Of a stretch of 6,612 bases of DNA, positions 1-5,578 are shown one piece after another. Below the pieces are notes generated by a model that worked only from the letters and a program-made list of their open reading frames with translations, was not told where the DNA came from and did no database searches. Origin of the DNA: JBBIVP01 sp037439705 [NCBI: bacterium] (GTDB lineage: Bacteria; JBBIVP01); assembly GCA_037439705.1 (NCBI GenBank), contig JBBIVP010000121.1, positions 1-6,612 on the forward strand, in the 5' to 3' direction. A program made the translations under genes and the position numbers. How positions within the stretch are numbered: the stretch's first letter is position 1; each line of letters begins with the position of its first letter.

Positions 1-9
1 TTTTTTCAT
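1..9 (-). CDS. Start of a leftward gene, partial (M-K-K...)
   Basis: Only the first three codons are in the window: ATG at 9-7 followed by AAA AAA, reading off the left edge. The call rests on the signals in front of it: an AAGGAGG Shine-Dalgarno sequence five bases upstream and a good sigma-70 promoter before that. An N-terminus of Met-Lys-Lys is common in signal peptides but far too short to interpret. The gene is divergent from the clpX-like operon. Product unknown. Confidence 0.6.
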
Positions 10-14
10 TTCTT

Positions 15-21
15 CCTCCTT
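15..21 (-). promoter_or_regulatory. Strong Shine-Dalgarno site for the leftward gene
   Basis: On the minus strand the bases read AAGGAGG, a full anti-16S match, with a 5-nt spacer to the ATG at 9-7. It is the best ribosome binding site in the window and contrasts with the absence of any such site before the clpX-like gene on the other side of the same promoter region. Confidence 0.7.
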
Positions 22-34
22 ATTTATTTTTTTA

Positions 35-64
35 ATTCTATCTCTTTTAATTGAGAAATGTCAA
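35..64 (-). promoter_or_regulatory. Sigma-70 promoter of the leftward gene
   Basis: On the minus strand, TTGACA (64-59) is followed by an 18-bp spacer and TAGAAT (40-35), five of six matches to the -10 consensus. Transcription would start near 28, giving a leader of about 20 nt that contains the AAGGAGG site. It lies back to back with the rightward promoter: the two -35 hexamers, with one flanking base, form a 7-bp inverted repeat (TGTCAAG / CTTGACA). Confidence 0.6.
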
Positions 65-85
65 GGATTTTTTATTCTCCTAAAC

Positions 86-115
86 TTGACAAGGAAAAGG
101 TTTTTAAGGTATAAT
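86..115 (+). promoter_or_regulatory. Perfect-consensus sigma-70 promoter of the clpX-like operon
   Basis: TTGACA (86-91), an 18-bp spacer and TATAAT (110-115) match the consensus exactly in both hexamers. The first base of the ATG at 122 is 7 nt past the end of the -10 box, where sigma-70 polymerase normally initiates. There is therefore no room for a leader or Shine-Dalgarno site, and the transcript is predicted to be leaderless. Confidence 0.8.
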
Positions 116-121
116 GAATAT

Positions 122-1255
122 ATGCCCCTGATAAAAATTGACAGATCAAAGTATTTAGCAGCAGCCTTAAACCGTTTAAAAGAGGTTCCTGTATTTTCTC
201 CTCAACAGGCATACCATAAACTTGAAGAACTCGGTTACAGGGGTCAGGAAAAAGCAAGAAAAGCTGTATGCCTTCTCGCCTACAGGCATGTGAGAAGGCT
301 GAAGATGATACACCTGTATGGATATCCAAGGACAGAACTTCCACCTCATTCCAATTTTTTACTTATGGGACCCACAGGTTGCGGGAAGACATTTCTGGTA
401 GAACTTCTCTTCCGAGAAATTCTGAAGCTTCCCACAGTAATAATTGACATAACTGGCTTTTCTGAAACTGGATATGTGGGAGATGATGTAAAAACAATTC
501 TAACACGACTTCTTTATGTAAGTGATTTTAATCCCCACTGGGCAAGTTTTGGAGTTGTATGTATAGATGAGTTTGATAAACTGGCAACCACAAGAAATAC
601 CGCTGTGTTTGATGGGGCAGGCACGACCAAGGATGTAAGCGGACTTGGAGTTCAGAGGGAACTGCTGAAACTTCTGGAAGGAAGTGAGGTGCATATTCCC
701 CTTGATTTCACAAATACCTGTTACAGCGAAAGAATTCCAATTTCCACAGAAGATATAGCATTTATATGTTGCGGTGCATTCTCTGGCTTTAAATCTGCTG
801 CCTTTTCCAAGACATCGGGAATAGGTTTTGAAAAGGAACTCAGGGGAGATGGAAATGAAAAAATAGCGGTTCACCTGAGCGAAAATATAATAGAGGATAC
901 AGAAAATTTCAGCATATACGGGTTTCTTCCCGAACTCATCGGAAGATTCAACAGAATCATTGCACTTGAACCTCTCTCAAAAGAAGTCCTGAAAGACATT
1001 CTCATTTCAAATGTGATTAAAAAATACGAGAAGGAATTTTCCCTTGAAGGATTTGAACTTGAGGTGGACGATGAAGTCCTTGAAATGATAGTTGAGGAAA
1101 GTTTGAAGAAACAAACAGGAGCAAGGGGTTTGAATGCCCTTCTCTCCAAGCATATAGAAGAGTCAGCATTTGCAGCATTCGGGCAAAAGAAAAAGGGGAA
1201 GGTCAGTTTAAAAGTTGAGAATGACAAAATAGTCCACAAAATATATCCTCAATGA
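122..1255 (+). CDS. clpX: ClpX-type AAA+ unfoldase lacking the zinc-binding domain
   Basis: 377-residue AAA+ protein that should unfold protein substrates with ATP and feed them to the ClpP peptidase. Visible motifs in ClpX order: Walker A GPTGCGKT (83-90), pore loop GYVG (117-120), Walker B VVCIDEFDK (145-153), DVSGLGVQRELLKLLEG (171-187), sensor-1 region FICCGAF (214-220), IGF loop SGIGF (232-236), arginine-finger segment GFLPELIGRF (267-276) and sensor-2 GARGLNALL (333-341). The IGF tripeptide is the known ClpP-docking element. Odd points: there is no N-terminal Cys4 zinc domain, the RKH loop of standard ClpX is replaced by sequence around TNTCYSER, and the segment after Walker B (pore-2 region) is about five residues longer. 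An in-frame TTG at 86 is rejected as start because it is the -35 box; ATG 122 fits a leaderless start. Heads an operon with two exported proteins. It may be an accessory paralogue rather than the cell's main ClpX. No HslU-type I domain is seen. Confidence 0.85.
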   Translation: MPLIKIDRSKYLAAALNRLKEVPVFSPQQAYHKLEELGYRGQEKARKAVCLLAYRHVRRLKMIHLYGYPRTELPPHSNFLLMGPTGCGKTFLVELLFREILKLPTVIIDITGFSETGYVGDDVKTILTRLLYVSDFNPHWASFGVVCIDEFDKLATTRNTAVFDGAGTTKDVSGLGVQRELLKLLEGSEVHIPLDFTNTCYSERIPISTEDIAFICCGAFSGFKSAAFSKTSGIGFEKELRGDGNEKIAVHLSENIIEDTENFSIYGFLPELIGRFNRIIALEPLSKEVLKDILISNVIKKYEKEFSLEGFELEVDDEVLEMIVEESLKKQTGARGLNALLSKHIEESAFAAFGQKKKGKVSLKVENDKIVHKIYPQ

Positions 1256-1962
1256 AAATTCTTCTTTTTTTATTTTTGCTATCTTTTGAAAATGAGGTGG
1301 AAAAAATAAAAAAAGGATATTTTCTTATTGATGTGTGCTTTTATTTTGGAGAAAGGAAGGTAAGCGAAGAATATTCAGGAGAAAAAATTTCAGGAAGTAT
1401 GTACTCCACAAGAGCCGTTTTAAAAATCTCGGGAAAGCCACTTGAATTTTTAGAAATCTCCGGAATGGTTGGGGTAGGAAATATATCCTTTGATGTTTAT
1501 GATATGACTTATGACTATATTACAGATTTTGATGGAAGTTACGAACTTGTATATGGTGGAGGGCTAACATTAAATTTTCTTGTTCCTAAGCCCCCTTCTT
1601 ATGTGGGTGCATTCATTGAAGGCAGTTTCTTGAGATTAGTATCAAGGGACAGGGTTAAAATTATGGATATTGGGTGGATAAAGGAAATTATTGACTGGCA
1701 GGAACTTGAAATAAAACTGGGACTTGAAAGACCATTCAGGTTATGGCACCTGAAAGGAGGAATAAAGGGTTCTGAACTTTTTGGAACAGATACTTTAGAA
1801 GGTAACGGCAAGGGAGAATACAAAATGAGGGCATCAAATAAAATAGGAATTTTTTTTACCTTTGACATATTCCTTGAAAAATCCCAGAAGACTGCTTTTT
1901 ATGTAGACCTGTCCGCAGTGGATTCAAATTATTTTAAATTGGGGATAAAGCGATGGCTATGA
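1252..1962 (+). CDS. Probable outer-membrane beta-barrel protein, family unknown
   Basis: 236 residues. I do not recognise the family. The N-terminus (MKILLFLFLLSF) is a short hydrophobic run that may serve as a signal peptide, though a cleavage site is not obvious and the basic region is minimal. The rest has amphipathic beta-strand alternation with Gly and aromatic residues, for example the stretches around ISGMVGVGNISFDVY, YELVYGGGLTLNFLV, YVGAFIEGSF and IGIFFTFDIFLEK. It ends in FKLGIKRWL, resembling the aromatic C-terminal strand of barrels recognised by BamA, although the very last residue is Leu. The start codon overlaps the unfoldase stop as ATGA with no Shine-Dalgarno site, so translation is likely coupled. 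A periplasmic beta-sandwich protein is the main alternative. Confidence 0.6.
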   Translation: MKILLFLFLLSFENEVEKIKKGYFLIDVCFYFGERKVSEEYSGEKISGSMYSTRAVLKISGKPLEFLEISGMVGVGNISFDVYDMTYDYITDFDGSYELVYGGGLTLNFLVPKPPSYVGAFIEGSFLRLVSRDRVKIMDIGWIKEIIDWQELEIKLGLERPFRLWHLKGGIKGSELFGTDTLEGNGKGEYKMRASNKIGIFFTFDIFLEKSQKTAFYVDLSAVDSNYFKLGIKRWL

Positions 1963-2195
1963 GAAAATGGCTTTTAGTATTCCTACTCTTTTTCCTTTTG
2001 GGATGTGCTACCACAGGTGGTTACTATTCCTACAAATTTCCAGAACCACCCTCTTATCCAATTTCAGCCACTGTATTTATCATAGAAAGGTATCCATATC
2101 CTTTGTGGTGGGATGACTGGTTTTTCTACGGTGGAATCTATTTTTACTTTCCCTATTATCCCGAAAGATACAGGTTGAAAAGAAGGATAAGATAA
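1959..2195 (+). CDS. Small aromatic-rich lipoprotein
   Basis: 78 residues from ATG 1959 (80 from the in-frame ATG at 1953). The leader MRKWLLVFLLFFLLGC ends in a textbook lipobox LLGC; the residue after Cys is Ala, predicting outer-membrane sorting by the Lol rule. The mature part is about one-third Tyr, Phe or Trp, with many prolines (runs such as YPYPLWWDDWFFYGG and YFYFPYYPERY), and ends in a basic tail, KRRIR. Start choice: 1959 gives an ATGA overlap with the upstream stop, as at the other junctions here; 1953 has a GGGGAT seven bases upstream. Function unknown; such composition is often seen in short surface or glycine/tyrosine-rich lipoproteins. Third gene of the clpX-like operon, ending 3 bp from the convergent feoB. 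Confidence 0.75.
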   Translation: MRKWLLVFLLFFLLGCATTGGYYSYKFPEPPSYPISATVFIIERYPYPLWWDDWFFYGGIYFYFPYYPERYRLKRRIR

Positions 2196-2198
2196 GAG

Positions 2199-4058
2199 TT
2201 AAAATAGAAATTTTGCCAGAAATGTTAAAAGGGTAGCAACGAGCGTATTAAAAATTGCTGAGAGAAATGTGAACTTTCCTCCAAAGTTTCTCCATGTATA
2301 TATAATTGTGGCAAGACAGGGAATGTAATAGGTTATGAATAGGGTAAACCTTATTATTTCCCCGATGCTCATATATTGAGAAATATCTGTCGTGCCAAGA
2401 GCTCCAATAAGCATAATCATTGAAAGTTCCTTCCTCAGGATACCAAATATGAGGACTGTTCCAGCTACAGAAGGAAGTCCTAAAATTCCACTGGTAAATG
2501 GCGCAAGAAAAGAATTTATTTTGCCTTCCGCCCCAAAAACCCTTAAAAGAGAAAAGAAGATGCTTCCTATAATGAGAACAGGCCATGCTCTGAATATAAA
2601 ATCTTTTACCCTAAACCACACCTTTTTGAAAACCATACCCGGGTATGGAACCCTGTAAGGAGGAATTTCTATTATCAAACCTGGAGCAGGAGAGGTAAGC
2701 CCTGCTATCATCCTTCCAAGAAGAGCAATTACAAGGAGGTTGAAAAGGTAATAACCTGCTACCGCTAAAAATCCTCCGTAGAAATCCACCAGCGCAAGAA
2801 TAACCGTTGTTCTAGCTGAACAGGGAATTAATCCTGTAAGAAGGGTTACTTTCTTCCTTTCCGATTCTGTTTCAAGGATTTTTGTGCTCATGATTGCTGG
2901 AACAGTGCATCCATATCCTATTATAAAGGGAATAACCGATTTTCCGTGAAGACCAATCCTGTGCATTATATTGTCAAAAGCAAAGGCTATTCTCGGAAGG
3001 ATACCGACATCCTCCGTAAGGGAGAGAAAGAAAAGAAGCGGAACAAGATATGGTATTACAACAGCAATTCCTCCTGTTATCCCCTGAACCAATCCCTCCA
3101 TAATCCTGTAAGTCCATCCGTGATATTCTGAAAGATAATTGAGCAGTTTATCAAATGGAGAAAGCGCTATTTCTTCAATCCACCCGCCAATGGAAAATAT
3201 TATGAAGAGAAGGAAAAAGAAAAAGGAAATTGAAAATAGATACCCCCTCCATCCGGTAAGAAGTAAAGCATCAATCCGATTTTCAAGTGTGCTCCTCTTT
3301 CCCTTAAAAACCTTCGCAACCCCCTCAAAAGTTTTCATCGCCAAATCATGCCTTTCTTTTATTATAAGCTCTCCCAGTTTACCTTCTTCTATTTCCTCCG
3401 CACCTTTCACTTGATTCTTGAAAAACTTGTCCCCTTCAAGGATTTTTATGGCAAACAGTCTGCCCCTGTTTCCAGTTAGCGAGAATTTCTTCATGCATTT
3501 TTCAATCTCTCTTTCTATCATTTCATCGTATTTAAATTGGAAGGGTTTCCTTCTTCCTTCTGCTACCTCTATGGCAGTCCAGAATAATTCCCTTATTCCT
3601 TTGCCCTTAATCGCTATAGTCTTTACAGCAGGAATTCCCAGTTTCTCCTCAAGTTTTTTCTCATCAATAATTATGCCTTTCTTTTCCGCTTCATCTATCA
3701 TGTTGAGACAAACCACCATTGGAACATCGTGTTCAATAAGTTCAAAAGTGAGTTCAAGGCTTCTTGACATCACAGAAGCATCCATCACATTTATTACCAC
3801 ATCAAAATCTCCTTCAAGGAGAAACTGAACTGCTGAGAGTTCAGCAGCATCCATAGTAGAAAGTGAATAGGTTCCTGGGAGGTCAATAAGCTCAATGGTT
3901 CTATTTCCAAATTTTATTTGTGTTCTTGTATATTCAACCGTTGTTCCTGGAAAGTTGCTTACAATTGCTTTATATCCGGCAACCGCATTAAAGAGGGTTG
4001 ATTTTCCGCAATTAGGCTGACCCGCAAGCGCTATTTTAATTATGTTGTTTTCTTTCAT
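2199..4058 (-). CDS. feoB: Ferrous iron transport protein B
   Basis: 619-residue inner-membrane Fe(II) importer with an N-terminal GTPase. G motifs are intact: G1 GQPNCGKS (13-20), G2 around FPGTT (36-40), G3 DLPG (59-62), G4 NMID (119-122), G5-like AIKGKG (149-154). A helical linker domain (about 165-265) leads to the membrane part from about 272, with the two Gate repeats. Gate 1 has GYGCTVPA (381-388) and IPCSAR (411-416); Gate 2 has LRKELSMIML (541-550) and YYIPCLAT (578-584). The protein stops soon after the last membrane helix, so it is at the short end for the family (many are about 700-770) and has no cysteine-rich or FeoC-like C-terminal extension. Its ATG overlaps the feoA stop as ATGA. 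Expression should follow the Fur-controlled feoA promoter. Confidence 0.97.
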   Translation of the reverse strand: MKENNIIKIALAGQPNCGKSTLFNAVAGYKAIVSNFPGTTVEYTRTQIKFGNRTIELIDLPGTYSLSTMDAAELSAVQFLLEGDFDVVINVMDASVMSRSLELTFELIEHDVPMVVCLNMIDEAEKKGIIIDEKKLEEKLGIPAVKTIAIKGKGIRELFWTAIEVAEGRRKPFQFKYDEMIEREIEKCMKKFSLTGNRGRLFAIKILEGDKFFKNQVKGAEEIEEGKLGELIIKERHDLAMKTFEGVAKVFKGKRSTLENRIDALLLTGWRGYLFSISFFFFLLFIIFSIGGWIEEIALSPFDKLLNYLSEYHGWTYRIMEGLVQGITGGIAVVIPYLVPLLFFLSLTEDVGILPRIAFAFDNIMHRIGLHGKSVIPFIIGYGCTVPAIMSTKILETESERKKVTLLTGLIPCSARTTVILALVDFYGGFLAVAGYYLFNLLVIALLGRMIAGLTSPAPGLIIEIPPYRVPYPGMVFKKVWFRVKDFIFRAWPVLIIGSIFFSLLRVFGAEGKINSFLAPFTSGILGLPSVAGTVLIFGILRKELSMIMLIGALGTTDISQYMSIGEIIRFTLFITYYIPCLATIIYTWRNFGGKFTFLSAIFNTLVATLLTFLAKFLF

Positions 4059-4288
4059 TCAATTTCTTCTACAATTATTTTTTGAGCCATCCCTCTTCCA
4101 ATTGCAATTTTTGTCCCTTTTGTCAGGTTTTCAATTATAAATGGACCCGTTTCTTCCATTCCCGCAACAACTACCACTTCATCTCCCGGCTCAATACCGA
4201 GAGAAAGAATCTTTCTCCTGAAACCCCATCCACCCGTGAAATCCTTTATTCTTACATTTTTTCCCTTTTTTGCATCCGCTATTGTCAT
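4055..4288 (-). CDS. feoA: FeoA, SH3-like partner of FeoB
   Basis: 77 residues from ATG 4288, matching the usual FeoA length of about 75-85. It is a small cytoplasmic SH3-fold protein needed for FeoB-dependent Fe(II) uptake. Seen in the sequence: an N-terminal MTIADAKKGK segment, the conserved helix-turn region FRRKILSLGIEPGDEV, and the closing GTKIAIGRGMAQKIIVEE strand pattern (G-x-x-I-A-I-G-x-x-x-A-x-x-I). A longer frame starts at ATG 4306, but that codon lies inside the Fur box and at or upstream of the likely transcription start, so 4288 is preferred. First gene of the feoAB operon, overlapping feoB by 4 bp. No Shine-Dalgarno site precedes 4288. Confidence 0.93.
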   Translation of the reverse strand: MTIADAKKGKNVRIKDFTGGWGFRRKILSLGIEPGDEVVVVAGMEETGPFIIENLTKGTKIAIGRGMAQKIIVEEIE

Positions 4289-4291
4289 AAT

Positions 4292-4310
4292 GAAAATGAA
4301 TATCATTTTC
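4292..4310. promoter_or_regulatory. Fur box controlling feoAB
   Basis: A 19-bp palindrome, GAAAATGAATATCATTTTC on the plus strand, has perfect 8-bp arms around 3 central bases. On the minus strand it matches the classic Fur consensus GATAATGATAATCATTATC at 16 of 19 positions. It overlaps the -10 region of the feoA promoter, the usual place for an iron-loaded Fur repressor to block transcription. Known biology: feoAB is a common Fur target. Confidence 0.88.
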
Positions 4311-4325
4311 TATAAACAAAGTCAA
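4297..4325 (-). promoter_or_regulatory. feoAB promoter
   Basis: On the minus strand, TTGACT (4325-4320) is separated by 17 bp from TATTCA (4302-4297), a weak -10 match. A different -10, TATAGA (4314-4309), has no good -35 partner. With the first choice transcription would begin near 4290, only about 2 nt before the ATG at 4288, giving a leaderless or near-leaderless mRNA. The -10 lies within the Fur box, so repression would be by direct occlusion. Confidence 0.55.
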
Positions 4326-4369
4326 GAAACGAAATTGGGTTTTGTGGTCAGGTCTTGCTTTTTGACTTT
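4318..4369. repeat. Imperfect inverted repeat next to the feoA promoter
   Basis: Arms 4318-4330 (AAAGTCAAGAAAC) and 4357-4369 (GCTTTTTGACTTT) are complementary at 11 of 13 positions around a 26-base interior. The left arm contains the feoA -35 hexamer. The interior holds GGTCAGGTCTTG (4346-4357). It could be a small repeat element end, an additional operator, or chance in AT-rich DNA. Confidence 0.35.
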
Positions 4370-4517
4370 TTTAAACCTTTAAATCCTGTTCCTTTCAAAG
4401 CCTTTTCTATCCCTAAAACCCTAAAAACGCCACCTTTTCATCCAATTTTACCCCATTCAACTCAAATTTTCCCCCTTCCCTTACTAACAATGTATATGCA
4501 TGTCTACAAAAACCTTC
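4370..4517. other. Pyrimidine-rich intergenic spacer, no credible gene
   Basis: The plus strand is dominated by C and T (runs such as TTTTCCCCCTTCCCTT near 4467-4481). A plus-strand frame from a TTG at 4355 to 4549 has no ribosome binding site and low-complexity Pro/Phe content, so I do not call it. The minus strand is purine-rich, as a coding strand would be, and has a 29-codon open stretch (4437-4351) ending ALKGTGFKGLKKSKSKT-stop without a convincing start. It may be decayed coding sequence or a repeat. I see no tRNA, riboswitch or clear terminator. Confidence 0.5.
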
Positions 4518-4545
4518 TTGATTATTTAAATTCTACTGGTAAAAA
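4518..4545 (+). promoter_or_regulatory. Likely promoter of the lipoprotein pair
   Basis: TTGATT (4518-4523), a 16-bp spacer and TAAAAA (4540-4545) preceded by TGG at 4537-4539, an extended -10 arrangement. Transcription would begin near 4552, about 10 nt before the ATG at 4562, leaving only a weak GAG (4553-4555) as a possible ribosome contact. Confidence 0.45.
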
Positions 4546-4561
4546 TTAACCTGAGAACGAA

Positions 4562-5578
4562 ATGAAGCTGGGAAAAAAGTTTAAAGAATTGGTTGTTGTT
4601 TTTTTATTTATCAATTCCTGCGGATTCACTCCCGAATGTCCGGAGCCAGGAGCTCAAAACCTATCTTATCCTGTGGACGGAATAATAAGGGATGCTCAAC
4701 TGTTTGTCCTGAATTCTGATGAAAACTTTGATTATTGCTCAAGTTTTATATCCGTGTTCAAAATTGATGGGGAAAACCTTGAACCGCTCAAAGTAATTCT
4801 GCCCGAAAACCCGGAAGATTTTTTGCTTGCAGGAAGAATTATCTCAGCGGATGAAAGGATATTTGTGACAGAAAGGGGAAAGGGAATGATTTTTGTTTTT
4901 TCAAAGGAGGGAGATGTCCTGGAAAAGTTTGAGGAAGGTGGAAATCCCTATGATATCATTTTCATAAAGGGAGAAAGTGAAAACTGGCTCGTAACCGCAA
5001 ACCTCAAAACAAACACGGTAACAATATATACAGCAGAAAAAATTCAAAAAATTAAAGATTTTCCTTATCCCTATCCCCCTGTTTCAATGGTTTATAATAA
5101 AGATTTAAACAAAATTTTTGTGGGATTTTCCGCTTCATCTGATATGGCTGTGATAAGTCTTGATCCTGAAGCCCCATACCCTTCAGAAACCACCTCCATT
5201 TCTCCCGATGGAAATATCTCCTCTATAAAAAATTTATCTCTATACAGGGATGGAATTTATGCTGTTATGGAAAATCCTTCCTCCCTTGTCTTTGTTGAAG
5301 CAAATCCTCCATTTTATCCGAGGCTTCTTTACCTGTTCAGGGAAAGGATTTTTTCAGTTGAGATAATAGAAGAAAAAAATCTTCTCCTTGCCCTCTCTCC
5401 ACTTGGGGACACAATTTATGGATTTTCAATTAATCCGTTTCTTTTCCTCTGGAAAATAGAAGTAAAAGGAAATCCTGTAATAGCTCTTTATTCTGAAAAA
5501 AGCGGATTGATTTATATAATTCCTATGATGGAGAAAAAAATAAAAATTTTAAATCCCGAAACCCTGGAATTAAAATGA
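4562..5578 (+). CDS. Predicted lipoprotein, beta-propeller-like
   Basis: 338 residues. The N-terminus MKLGKKFKELVVVFLFINSC is a signal peptide with a lipobox-like INSC; Asn at -2 is unusual, but the hydrophobic core and Cys20 fit. The residue after Cys is Gly, consistent with outer-membrane sorting. The rest is made of repeated four-strand units of roughly 40 residues that resemble YVTN/NHL-type propeller blades, e.g. RIISADERIFVTERGKGMIF (92-111), NWLVTANLKTNTVTIYTAEK (141-160) and VSMVYNKDLNKIFVGF (174-189). I recognise no catalytic motif. Such proteins usually act as binding or scaffold proteins in the envelope. The next gene starts within its stop codon and encodes a similar type of protein, so the two probably work together. 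Function unknown; the propeller fold is an inference from repeat pattern. Confidence 0.7.
   Translation: MKLGKKFKELVVVFLFINSCGFTPECPEPGAQNLSYPVDGIIRDAQLFVLNSDENFDYCSSFISVFKIDGENLEPLKVILPENPEDFLLAGRIISADERIFVTERGKGMIFVFSKEGDVLEKFEEGGNPYDIIFIKGESENWLVTANLKTNTVTIYTAEKIQKIKDFPYPYPPVSMVYNKDLNKIFVGFSASSDMAVISLDPEAPYPSETTSISPDGNISSIKNLSLYRDGIYAVMENPSSLVFVEANPPFYPRLLYLFRERIFSVEIIEEKNLLLALSPLGDTIYGFSINPFLFLWKIEVKGNPVIALYSEKSGLIYIIPMMEKKIKILNPETLELK

Noticed and set aside
86-121. TTG start at 86 adding 12 residues to the ClpX-like protein
   Set aside because: The TTG is the first half of a perfect -35 box and the added codons run through the -10 box, so this stretch is not expected to be in the mRNA.
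500-1239. Leftward open frames of about 120 codons inside the clpX-like gene
   Set aside because: They are antisense to conserved AAA+ motifs and their translations are atypical.
122-1255. HslU (ClpY) assignment
   Set aside because: There is no inserted I domain, while the ClpX-type IGF loop and the DVSGxGVQ segment are present.
3139-3828. Rightward open frames of 91 and 136 codons opposite feoB
   Set aside because: They are antisense to the conserved GTPase and linker domains, and their Ser/Pro/Phe-rich translations reflect reversed feoB codons.
2199-4058. Truncated or frameshifted feoB because it is shorter than many homologues
   Set aside because: All G motifs and both Gate repeats through YYIPCLAT are in one frame, and shorter FeoB proteins without a C-terminal extension are known.
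4289-4306. ATG 4306 as the feoA start, adding six residues
   Set aside because: The codon is inside the Fur palindrome, at or upstream of the predicted transcription start, and the added MIFIFI residues are not typical of FeoA.
4355-4549. 64-codon rightward frame starting with TTG
   Set aside because: No ribosome site, low-complexity Pro/Phe/Leu content from a pyrimidine-rich strand, and it runs through the promoter of the next gene.
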